Program-made: the position numbers and the translations under genes
Assembly: GCA_005502875.1 (NCBI GenBank)
Contig: SCMV01000021.1
Coordinates: 1 to 63,789, forward strand
Direction: 5' to 3'
Source: Comamonadaceae bacterium 2PF
Lineage (GTDB): Bacteria; Pseudomonadota; Gammaproteobacteria; Burkholderiales; Burkholderiaceae_C
Length of the DNA: 63,789 nucleotides
In this document: piece after piece, positions 19,648 through 27,210 of the stretch
Layout of the letters: each line of letters starts with the position of its first letter
Position numbering within the stretch: position 1 is the stretch's first letter
Notes under the pieces: model-generated
What the model saw: only the letters and a program-made list of their open reading frames with translations
The model's database searches: none
What the model was told of the DNA's origin: nothing

Positions 19648-21087
19648 ATGCCCCAACACGACCACATCAGCATGGCGCTGTTCTGCGACTTCGAGAACGT
19701 CGCCCTCGGCGTGCGCGATGCCAACTACGAGAAGTTCGACATCAAGCGCGTGCTCGAGCGCCTGCTGCTCAAGGGCAGCATCGTCGTCAAGAAGGCCTAC
19801 TGCGACTGGGAGCGCTACAAGGGCTTCAAGGCCCCCATGCACGAGGCCAACTTCGAGCTCATCGAGATCCCGCACGTGCGCCAGTCGGGCAAAAACTCAG
19901 CCGACATCCGCCTGGTGGTCGACGCGCTCGACCTCTGCTACACCAAGGCCCACGTCAACACCTTTGTCATCATCTCGGGCGACTCCGATTTCTCGCCGCT
20001 GGTCTCCAAGCTGCGCGAGAACGCCAAGCACGTCATCGGCGTGGGCGTGAAGCAGTCGACGTCCGACCTGCTGATCGCCAACTGCGACGAGTTCATCTAC
20101 TACGACGACCTGGTGCGCGGCACCGCCCGCCGCCAAGGTGCGAACGCCCAGGGCGGTCGCGATGGCGGTGGCAACACCCGCCGCAGCCCCGAAGAAGAAA
20201 AGCGCCGCCGCGAAGAGATGGACACGCGCCGCGCCAAGGCCGTGGAGATGGCCGCCGAAACCTACGAAGCGCTGGTCACCGACCGCGACGACGGTGGGCG
20301 CATCTGGGCCTCGGTGCTCAAGGAAGCCATCAAGCGCCGCAACCCCGGCTTCAACGAGAACTACTACGGTTTCCGCACCTTCGGCAACCTGCTCGAAGAG
20401 GCGCTGGCGCGCGGCCTGCTGGATTTCGGCCGCGATGAAAAGTCGGGCACCTGGGTGGCCCGTGGCAGCGGCGTGCCCAGCGCCCAAGCACGCGCCCGCG
20501 CCGACGCCGCAGCCCAGGCCGAAGCGCAGGTCGCCGAGCAGGACGTGGACGTGCGCCTGGCGCCCGAGCAGGAGGCCCCGGCTCGCGTGCAGGCCGAGCC
20601 TGCCGACCACGCCGATGACGAGCCGGATGGCAACGTGGCGGCTGAAGCCGGCACGCCGGATGCAGCCCAGGCGGACGAGGGACGAGGCCGTCGCCGCAGC
20701 CGAGGTGGCCGTGGCCGCAACAAGGGCGATGGCCGCGAGGCGCGTGCGGAAGGACGCGGCGAAGAACGCACAGAAGCCCGTGGCGACCACCGCAGGGATG
20801 AACGAGGCCATGGGCGCGGTGACTCGCGCAACCCGACCGAGCGCCCCCCCCGTGATGTGGCGGTGATCGGCGACGCGCCTGCACCCCGACCCACCCCGGT
20901 CGAAAGCCCGCTCCCTGCTCCCACGCCAGCCGACGCCCCGGCGGCCAAGAAGGCGGCTCGCAAGGCCGCGCCTCGCAAAACCGCGGCCAAGACCGGCGAA
21001 GCCGCCCAAGCCAAGCCAGCTCGAAAAACCGCCAGGGCCCCGGCGAAGAAATCAGCCAAGGCATCCACCGGCAGCGATCAGGCCTGA
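19648..21087 (+). CDS. NYN-domain predicted RNase with LOTUS/OST-HTH and histone H1-like tail
   Basis: Protein of 479 residues starting at ATG 19648. The N-terminal NYN (LabA/PIN-like) domain has the acidic residues expected of a metal-dependent RNase: FCDFENV (residue ~13), SADIRLVVDAL and IISGDSDFSPLV. A middle segment (about 200-265: RIWASVLKEAIKRRNPGFNE then FGNLLEEAL) matches the OST-HTH/LOTUS fold. From about residue 280 the chain is low-complexity, ending in Ala/Lys/Pro repeats such as AAKKAARKAAPRKTAAK that resemble histone H1 or AlgP-like nucleic-acid-binding tails. Target RNA unknown. Follows the helicase after 47 bases. Confidence 0.85.
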   Translation: MPQHDHISMALFCDFENVALGVRDANYEKFDIKRVLERLLLKGSIVVKKAYCDWERYKGFKAPMHEANFELIEIPHVRQSGKNSADIRLVVDALDLCYTKAHVNTFVIISGDSDFSPLVSKLRENAKHVIGVGVKQSTSDLLIANCDEFIYYDDLVRGTARRQGANAQGGRDGGGNTRRSPEEEKRRREEMDTRRAKAVEMAAETYEALVTDRDDGGRIWASVLKEAIKRRNPGFNENYYGFRTFGNLLEEALARGLLDFGRDEKSGTWVARGSGVPSAQARARADAAAQAEAQVAEQDVDVRLAPEQEAPARVQAEPADHADDEPDGNVAAEAGTPDAAQADEGRGRRRSRGGRGRNKGDGREARAEGRGEERTEARGDHRRDERGHGRGDSRNPTERPPRDVAVIGDAPAPRPTPVESPLPAPTPADAPAAKKAARKAAPRKTAAKTGEAAQAKPARKTARAPAKKSAKASTGSDQA

Positions 21088-21174
21088 TCCGGCGCGAGGG
21101 CCCGCCTGGCCCAGGTCATCCCCATCGCGGGCAGACGGCCTCGCCCCATCCAGAGCTCGAACCTCGGGCTGCCC

Positions 21175-21963
21175 TCAGCCCAGCACGCGCGCCCAGTGCT
21201 GCGCAAGCGTGGGCAGCACCCCCGCCGGGTTGCCCACCAGGCCCATGTGGCCCAAGCCCTTGAGCACCTCCACCTGCGCATGCGGGTTGACCGCCGCCAG
21301 GCGGCGCACCATCTCGCGAGCGGGTGGCTGGGTGCGCTCGCCCTTGACCAGGGTCAGGGGCACCTGGAAGCGGTAGGCATCGAAGGGCTGAGGCTCTTCG
21401 AACACCATGCGCACCTCCTGGAACATCTTCCAGCCCACCAGTCGGGCCATGTCCTTGGCCTTGTCGGGCATCGAGGCCCACATGCCCGGGTGGTTCCAGT
21501 AATCGACGAAGTTCTCCAGCCAGGCGTCCTGCCCGCCCGTGCTGGCGTCCAGGAAACGATCGGGCTTTTCGGTGAACTCGCGCACCTGCTGCGCGACGTC
21601 TTCGGGCAGCTCATCGACCAAGGGCCGCAAGGCGCCGAACAGCACCGGTTCGTACAGCCACAGCGACTTCACCGGCACCTCGGGGTCCAGCGCCAGCGTC
21701 AGCGCCACCAGCCCGCCATAAGAATGCCCGCCCAGGTGCACACCCGTCGTGCCCGCAGGGATCTGCGCCTTGATGTGGGCCGCTTCTTCGGCCACCGTCA
21801 CCTTCGTGCCACGCGCCACCAGGTCAGGCAGGCTGTAGCCGCGGTTGGTGGGCGTCAGGGGCGTGACGCCCGCCGGCAGGTCCACCAGCAGCTTGTTCCA
21901 CATGAACGGGCCCACCCCGGTGGAGTGGATGAAGAGCGCGACATCGGACGAAGGAGCGGACAT
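21175..21963 (-). CDS. Alpha/beta hydrolase
   Basis: Hydrolase of 262 residues. The oxyanion region FIHSTGVGPFMW and nucleophile elbow GHSYGG (Ser at about residue 82) are clear, and the late His in KGLGHMGLVGNP completes the triad. Substrate unknown. It is divergent from the HxlR regulator with an 87-base gap containing a strong inverted repeat, so it is the probable target of that regulator. Confidence 0.87.
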   Translation of the reverse strand: MSAPSSDVALFIHSTGVGPFMWNKLLVDLPAGVTPLTPTNRGYSLPDLVARGTKVTVAEEAAHIKAQIPAGTTGVHLGGHSYGGLVALTLALDPEVPVKSLWLYEPVLFGALRPLVDELPEDVAQQVREFTEKPDRFLDASTGGQDAWLENFVDYWNHPGMWASMPDKAKDMARLVGWKMFQEVRMVFEEPQPFDAYRFQVPLTLVKGERTQPPAREMVRRLAAVNPHAQVEVLKGLGHMGLVGNPAGVLPTLAQHWARVLG

Positions 21964-22017
21964 GGGGGCCTTTCGGAACTGCTTGCTTGAAAGAAGTAGT
22001 TTCGCAGCCTACTCGCT

Positions 22018-22038
22018 TTACTTGCATGAAGCAAGTAA
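22018..22038. promoter_or_regulatory. Likely HxlR operator: TTACTTGC-N5-GCAAGTAA
   Basis: A perfect 8-bp inverted repeat with a 5-base spacer sits in the 87-base divergent gap between the hydrolase and HxlR genes, 12 bases before the HxlR ATG. Position, symmetry and AT content fit an autoregulatory operator for a dimeric winged-helix regulator. Confidence 0.65.
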
Positions 22039-22050
22039 GATGCACCCACC

Positions 22051-22491
22051 ATGCGACGCACCTCGTTCTCGGACATGAGCTGTTCCATCGCCCGCTGCCT
22101 CGAGCAGGTGGGCGACGGCTGGACGCTGCTCATCGTCCGCGAGGCCTTCTTCGGCACCCGCCGCTTCGGCGAGTTCCAGTCGCACCTGGGCATCGCGCCC
22201 AACGTGCTCACCGCGCGGCTGCAAGGCCTGGTGCAGGACGGCATCCTGCAGGCAATGGCCGAGAGCGAGAACGGCCGAGTGCTCGGCTACCGGCTCACCG
22301 ACAAGGGCCGCGACCTCTTCCCCATCGTCATCGCGCTGATGCAATGGGGCGACCGCCACGCCCCGGCCCCCGAAGGCCCGCCCGTGCAGGTGGTCGATCG
22401 CCAGGAGGGGCGCCCCATCGCCACGCTGCAAGTGCAGGCGGCAGACGGGCGCGTGCTGCAGGCCCGCGACGTGCAAGTGCGCCCCAGCTGA
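22051..22491 (+). CDS. HxlR family transcriptional regulator
   Basis: Winged-helix regulator of 146 residues. The HxlR core is plain: CSIARCLEQVGDGWTLLIVREAFFGTRRFGEFQ, given here only as its key residues Cys at about 10 and 15, GDGWTLL and RRFGEFQ, then IAPNVLTARLQGLVQDGIL as the recognition region. Cys near the N-terminus occurs in redox- or quinone-sensing members, so thiol sensing is possible. It probably controls the divergent hydrolase. Confidence 0.9.
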   Translation: MRRTSFSDMSCSIARCLEQVGDGWTLLIVREAFFGTRRFGEFQSHLGIAPNVLTARLQGLVQDGILQAMAESENGRVLGYRLTDKGRDLFPIVIALMQWGDRHAPAPEGPPVQVVDRQEGRPIATLQVQAADGRVLQARDVQVRPS

Positions 22492-22642
22492 AACAAATTG
22501 CGTGCCGCGTAGGCCTTGGCTGACAAACAGCCACGGCCTCGTCTTGCTTCCTTGGCGCCGCTCAATGGGCACAGTGAACCCGTGACCAACAGGTCACACG
22601 GGCGCTTCGGCACCCGCCGTTCATCACAACAGAGGAACCCAC

Positions 22643-23197
22643 ATGAAGCGACACATTGCCCTCCTGCCCATCGCCCTGACACTTGGCTTTTTGCAGCACG
22701 TTCAGGCGGCCAACCCGGCCCCGATCACCGAAGAGGTCTACAAGCTCGCCAAGGACGACCTGGAACAACACTACGCACGCGAAAAACTCACCTGCGACAG
22801 CGTCACCGGCAACGCCAAAGACATCTGCCAGGCCGAGGTGACCGGCGCCGAGAAGGTGGCCCAGGCCCGCCTGAAGGCCCAGCACACCGGCAAGCAGGCC
22901 GACAAGGATGCGGCCACCGAAGCCGGCATCAACGCCCGCCACAAGATCGCCAAGGAGCGTTGCGACGACCTGCAAGGCAACCAGAAGGACGTCTGTGAAA
23001 AGCAGGCCAAGGCCGAGCACGACAAGGCGATGGTCAGCCTGAAGGCGCGCCAGGAGATCAAGGAGATCCGTGACGAAGCGGCGCAAAAGAAGCGCGATGC
23101 CGAACTGAAGGTGGCGCAAGAGCGCTGCGACGGCCTGGCCGGCTCGGCCAAGGACGCCTGCCATGCCTCGGCCAAGGCTCGCTTCAACGTCAACTGA
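22643..23197 (+). CDS. Secreted protein with three cysteine-pair repeats
   Basis: Protein of 184 residues with a signal peptide (MKRHIALLPIALTLGFLQ, cleavage after VQA). The mature chain is charged, Lys/Ala/Glu-rich and probably helical. It carries three copies of a motif CDxxxGxxKDxC: CDSVTGNAKDIC, CDDLQGNQKDVC and CDGLAGSAKDAC. Each pair is nine residues apart and could form a disulfide in the periplasm. Similar small secreted proteins occur in Burkholderiales, but I do not know a function. Monocistronic; the preceding 151 bases hold no gene. Confidence 0.75.
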   Translation: MKRHIALLPIALTLGFLQHVQAANPAPITEEVYKLAKDDLEQHYAREKLTCDSVTGNAKDICQAEVTGAEKVAQARLKAQHTGKQADKDAATEAGINARHKIAKERCDDLQGNQKDVCEKQAKAEHDKAMVSLKARQEIKEIRDEAAQKKRDAELKVAQERCDGLAGSAKDACHASAKARFNVN

Positions 23198-23299
23198 CGC
23201 GCCTGAAGCCCCAGGGCCCGCACGGGCTCAGCGTGGTCTTGCGTGCCTCATCCAGAGGCCACCGCAAGGCCACGTGGCGTGAGCCTTGCTCAGGGTCGC

Positions 23300-24052
23300 T
23301 CACTGAACGGTGTAGCCGCCGTCCACCACCCAGCCCTGCCCGCTCACGTAGCTGGCAGCGGCCGACAGCAGGAAGGCCACCACCTCGGCGACCTCTCGGG
23401 GCTGGCCCGCTCGCCCGGCCGGCGAGCCGCTCATCATGCCGTGCAGGTTTTCTCGGCCGCCGAATCCCTGCAGCGCCATGGGCGTCTCGATGGGCCCGGG
23501 CAGCACGGCGTTGACGCGGATGCCCTGTTTGAAATACTCCAGCGCCGCCGTCTGGGTCAGGCCCATGACGGCGTGCTTGCTCGCGTTGTAGTGCGCGATG
23601 CCAGGAAAGCCGATCTGCGCCACGATGGAGGCGTTGTTGACGATGGCACCGCCACCGGTTTTCAGCATCGCCGCGATCTGGTGCTTCATCGACCAGAACA
23701 CGCCCAGCACGTTGGTGCGCATCACGGCCTCGAAGGCCTCGGTCGGCATCTCGTGAAGCGGCTGGCCCGTGCCCAGCAGCCCGGCATTGTTGAACGCGCC
23801 GTCGATCCGCCCGAAGTGCTCCACGGCCTGCGCCACCGCGCGGCTCACGTCGTCTTCGCGATCGACGTCCATGCGCAGCACCAGCGCGCGCCCGCCAGCG
23901 GCTTCGATCTCGTTGGCCACGTCAGCGCAGGCCGATTCGCGCCGCGCCGCCAGCACGACGTTGGCTCCGCGCGAGCCCAGCAGGCGCGCGGTGTCGGCGC
24001 CCATGCCCGAAGACGCACCGGTGATGAAGAAGGTTTGGCCTTGCATGCCCAT
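23300..24052 (-). CDS. SDR family oxidoreductase
   Basis: Classical short-chain dehydrogenase/reductase of 250 residues. It has the NAD(P) motif TGASSGMG (about residues 10-17), NNAG, catalytic Ser in NNASIVAQ and YNASK (Tyr-x-x-x-Lys). ARRES after the second strand suggests NADP preference. ATG 24052 has AGGAG at 7 bases; the frame runs on to 24106 without such a site. Divergent from a LysR regulator, which probably controls it. Substrate unknown. Confidence 0.9.
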   Translation of the reverse strand: MGMQGQTFFITGASSGMGADTARLLGSRGANVVLAARRESACADVANEIEAAGGRALVLRMDVDREDDVSRAVAQAVEHFGRIDGAFNNAGLLGTGQPLHEMPTEAFEAVMRTNVLGVFWSMKHQIAAMLKTGGGAIVNNASIVAQIGFPGIAHYNASKHAVMGLTQTAALEYFKQGIRVNAVLPGPIETPMALQGFGGRENLHGMMSGSPAGRAGQPREVAEVVAFLLSAAASYVSGQGWVVDGGYTVQ

Positions 24053-24129
24053 GTCTGGCTCCTGATGTGAAAAGGTGGAAAGCAGCACAGCGTAGGCGCG
24101 GCACATTCATCGCACAATCCGCCTACCAT

Positions 24130-24141
24130 TCAATGCATTGA
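24130..24141. promoter_or_regulatory. Palindrome TCAATGCATTGA in the LysR-SDR gap
   Basis: A perfect 12-bp palindrome 16 bases before the LysR ATG, in a 105-base divergent gap. LysR proteins usually bind T-N11-A palindromes and repress themselves, so it is a reasonable operator candidate. Confidence 0.45.
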
Positions 24142-24157
24142 TGAGCAGGATTCAGCA

Positions 24158-25066
24158 ATGAGCACCCCTCCCCTGCAAGACCTCCAGGCCTTCTCCGCCG
24201 TGGCCCGGCTGGGCAGCTTCCGGCGCGCAGCGGTCGAAATGGGTGTCAGCGCCTCGGCCCTGAGCCACACCATCAAAGGCCTGGAGCAGCGCCTGGGCCT
24301 GCGCCTGCTTCACCGCACCACGCGCAGCGTCTCGCCCACCGAGGCCGGCAGGCAACTGCTCGCTCGGCTGGCCCCGGCCCTGCAGGACATCGCCTGCGCG
24401 CTGGAGGACATCAACGCCTTCCGAGACAGCCCGATGGGCACCTTGCGCATCAACGCCCCACGTGCCGCCTGCCAGTGGGTGCTGCCGCCGCTGGTGAGCT
24501 CCTTCCTGCAGCGCCACCCCGGCATGCGCGTGGAGGTCGTGGCCGACGACCGCTTCGTGGACATCGTGGCCGAAGGCTTCGACGCGGGCGTGCGTTTTGG
24601 CGAGAGCCTGCAGCAAGACATGGTCGCCGTGCCACTCGGTCCACCCCAACGCTTCGTGGTGGTGGGCTCGCCGGAGCACATCGCCCGCCACGGCCGCCCC
24701 AAGCACCCGCGCGACCTGCAGCGCCACCCTTGCATCCGCGTGCGCTTTCCCAGCGGCAGCTACTTCAAGTGGGAGTTCATCAAGCGCCAGCACGCCGTGC
24801 AGGTCGAGGTCGACGGGCCCCTGGCCAGCGACGACCTCTCGCTGATGGTGCAAGCCGCCGAAGCGGGCGTGGGCCTGGCCTACACCTACGAGCAGCACGC
24901 CCTGCCCGGGCTGCAGGCCGGTCGCCTCGTGACCGTGCTGGACGACTGGTGCCCGCGCGTGCCGGGCTTTTGCCTGTACCACCCCAGCCGCAAGCTGATG
25001 TCAGCGGGGCTGCGCGCCTTCGTCGACCACGTGCGCCTCACCCATGAGGGGGTGGGCACAAGCTAG
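24158..25066 (+). CDS. LysR family transcriptional regulator
   Basis: Regulator of 302 residues. The N-terminal HTH (LQDLQAFSAVARLGSFRRAA, then GVSASALSHTIKGLEQRLG) is standard. The effector domain has MGTLRINAPRAA, FDAGVRFGESL and a KWEF segment typical of the DhaR/PA-type LysR group near oxidoreductases. It is divergent from the SDR gene. Confidence 0.92.
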   Translation: MSTPPLQDLQAFSAVARLGSFRRAAVEMGVSASALSHTIKGLEQRLGLRLLHRTTRSVSPTEAGRQLLARLAPALQDIACALEDINAFRDSPMGTLRINAPRAACQWVLPPLVSSFLQRHPGMRVEVVADDRFVDIVAEGFDAGVRFGESLQQDMVAVPLGPPQRFVVVGSPEHIARHGRPKHPRDLQRHPCIRVRFPSGSYFKWEFIKRQHAVQVEVDGPLASDDLSLMVQAAEAGVGLAYTYEQHALPGLQAGRLVTVLDDWCPRVPGFCLYHPSRKLMSAGLRAFVDHVRLTHEGVGTS

Positions 25067-25155
25067 GGGGAGGCCCTAGTTCGCAGGATGTGTCGCGGAC
25101 CTCGAGTCCCTACCGTTCGGGTGCTGTCTGCAAACCCCAACGAAAGGAACCCATC

Positions 25156-26733
25156 ATGCCCACCCTCACCTTCCAGTCTCCCCTGGTCGCCCTCAACCGC
25201 GCCGAGCTGCTCAGCCTCTACAAAGAGTGCCAGCCACGGGTGCTGGTTGTGACCGACACGCTCAACTTCGACCCCAGCCAAGGCTTTGGTCTCACGCAGT
25301 TCGTCAACACGCTCAAGGGCTCGACCATCCATGGCATGACGCCCAAGGTGGTGACGGCCAGCCGCAGCGCCGACCCCAACGCCGACATCCCCAACTTCGA
25401 TTTCAACGACGCCAGCAAGGGCCTCGTCATCTCTCGCTACGACGTCGTCTTCCTGTTCGGGGCCCGATCCGAAGGGGTGAGCGACCTGCCTCCCCCCCAG
25501 GTCGAAGCCATCGCCAAGTTCATGGAAGCCGGCGGCGGCGTCTTCGCCACGGGCGACCACCAGACGCTGGGCGCCTCGCTGTGCGGCAACGTGCCGCGCG
25601 TGCGCGCCATGCGCCGCTGGAAGGCCGCGCAAACGCCGCCCCACGTGAGCAACACCAACCGCTTCTCGACCAACCTGTCGGGGCCCAACGAGGGTGAAGA
25701 GTTCAGCGACCAATCCAACACCGAACCCCAGCGCCTGTACCTGAACTTCCGCACCCAGGCCGGCGGCGTCGGCAGCCCCCACCCGCTGGTGCAGCTCAAG
25801 GCCCCGCGTCGCGCGATGGAGGTCTACCCCGACCACCCGCACGAAGGCGAATGCCTGGTGCCGGCCAGCCTGGCGGGCAATTTCTCGGTGGGTGGTCAGT
25901 CTGTGCCCGAGTGGCCCAACGACCTCACCGGCGCGGCCTTGTCGCCGGAAGTCGTGGCGATGTCGGTGTCGCATGGCGATGGCTTCCCGGCTGGCCCCAC
26001 CGGCCCCAAGCAGGCGCTCATCCCCAAGCTGTTCGCCTCCATCGTGGCCTACGACGGGCACCGCGCCAACAAAGGCCGCGTGAGCACCGACTCGACCTGG
26101 CACCACTTCATCAACATCAACCTCGATGGCACGGGTGAACCTGGCTTCAACGGTCTGCAATCGCCGGCAGGGGTGGACACGGAAGCGCTCAAGCGCATCC
26201 GCGAGCACTACGTCAACCTGGCGACCTGGCTGATGCCCAAGAAGGTGCGCAAGTGCCTGCGCTTCCCGCTGGTGCTCGAAGAGCTCTCGCGCTTCCCGCT
26301 GATGGAAGAACTCGAGCTCAAGCCCATCAAGGAAGCCACCGTGGCCGAGTTGACCGAAGCGGGCGCGGCCCTGCTGCAAAGCCTGTCGCGCCGCCTGGCG
26401 CCGTGGGAGGTCAACGCCTTCGTGCTGGACACCTTGTCAGAGAGCCTGGGCGAGGCCGAAGCCCTCAAGCTGCTCGATCAGGCCGACGGCGCCACCGCCT
26501 TGCGCAACCAGGACATCGCCCACGCCACCACGGGCGGCATGCTGACCGGCGTGGCGTCTCGGCTGGCAGAGCTGCCCACCGTCAAGGAGATCGTGCCGCA
26601 CCGCACCTTCGAGGCCGCCGCGCTGGAAGGCAGCAAGGTCGCGACCAAGCTGGCGCTCAGCCGCAAGCGCGAGCAGCTCAAGCAGATGGACGAGTTGCTG
26701 TCGCGCCTGCAGTCGGCAGGCGAGCTGCGTTGA
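25156..26733 (+). CDS. Protein of unknown function with ThuA/GATase-like N-terminal region
   Basis: Protein of 525 residues from ATG 25156 (AAAGGA 7 bases upstream). No signal peptide or membrane segment. The first ~160 residues look like a flavodoxin/GATase-1 fold: VLVVTDTLNFDPSQGFG, then YDVVFLFGARSEG and FMEAGGGVFATGDHQTLG, which recalls ThuA-like proteins that place a strand-loop at AxGDH. A second conserved-looking block is STWHHFININLDGTG (about residue 316). The last ~130 residues are helical. I do not recognise the complete family. Transcribed alone, downstream of a LysR gene. Confidence 0.6.
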   Translation: MPTLTFQSPLVALNRAELLSLYKECQPRVLVVTDTLNFDPSQGFGLTQFVNTLKGSTIHGMTPKVVTASRSADPNADIPNFDFNDASKGLVISRYDVVFLFGARSEGVSDLPPPQVEAIAKFMEAGGGVFATGDHQTLGASLCGNVPRVRAMRRWKAAQTPPHVSNTNRFSTNLSGPNEGEEFSDQSNTEPQRLYLNFRTQAGGVGSPHPLVQLKAPRRAMEVYPDHPHEGECLVPASLAGNFSVGGQSVPEWPNDLTGAALSPEVVAMSVSHGDGFPAGPTGPKQALIPKLFASIVAYDGHRANKGRVSTDSTWHHFININLDGTGEPGFNGLQSPAGVDTEALKRIREHYVNLATWLMPKKVRKCLRFPLVLEELSRFPLMEELELKPIKEATVAELTEAGAALLQSLSRRLAPWEVNAFVLDTLSESLGEAEALKLLDQADGATALRNQDIAHATTGGMLTGVASRLAELPTVKEIVPHRTFEAAALEGSKVATKLALSRKREQLKQMDELLSRLQSAGELR

Positions 26734-26805
26734 CTTCACGCAGACCGCGATGAAGCCGGGCATCGGGGCGGGCCCCGAGCGGCCGCTTCGAGGCCCCAGG
26801 CGCGG

Positions 26806-27210
26806 TCAAGCCGCCGGGGGCCCTGCGGGCGCGCGCCGTGTCGGGATGCGCCAGACCACCCATGCCCCCACCAGCCCTGCCCCCACCACCAAGGCCGCCA
26901 ACCAGGGGCGGTGGAGCAGGTGCCAGGCCGACAGCGTCACCATGATCGACATCATGGTGGTGGCCAGCCACTTGACCTTCAGCGGCAGCGAGTGGTTTGC
27001 CTCCCAGTCGCGCACCATGGGCCCCAGCCACCGATTGGCCAGCAGCCAGGCGTGCAGGCGCGGCGAGGATTTGGCGAAACAAGCGGCCGCCAGCAGCACG
27101 AAGGGCGTGGTCGGCAAGCCAGGCAGGATGGCGCCGGCCACGGCCAGCACCAGCGAAACCACCCCAGCGACAACCAGCAGGCTGCGTTGGAGGCGTCCCG
27201 CCACCTGCAT
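26806..27210 (-). CDS. DUF454 family membrane protein (YbaN-like)
   Basis: Small membrane protein of 134 residues. It has the DUF454 signature: a first helix ending GAILPGLPTTPFVLLAAACF, then KSSPRLHAWLLANRWLGP, and two further helices. The start ATG at 27210 shares one base with the glnS stop (TGATG), so it is translationally coupled to glnS. Function unknown. Confidence 0.87.
   Translation of the reverse strand: MQVAGRLQRSLLVVAGVVSLVLAVAGAILPGLPTTPFVLLAAACFAKSSPRLHAWLLANRWLGPMVRDWEANHSLPLKVKWLATTMMSIMVTLSAWHLLHRPWLAALVVGAGLVGAWVVWRIPTRRAPAGPPAA

Noticed and set aside
21076..21089. Palindrome GATCAGGCCTGATC at the end of the NYN gene
   Set aside because: Short, overlaps the stop codon and lacks a T run; probably chance.
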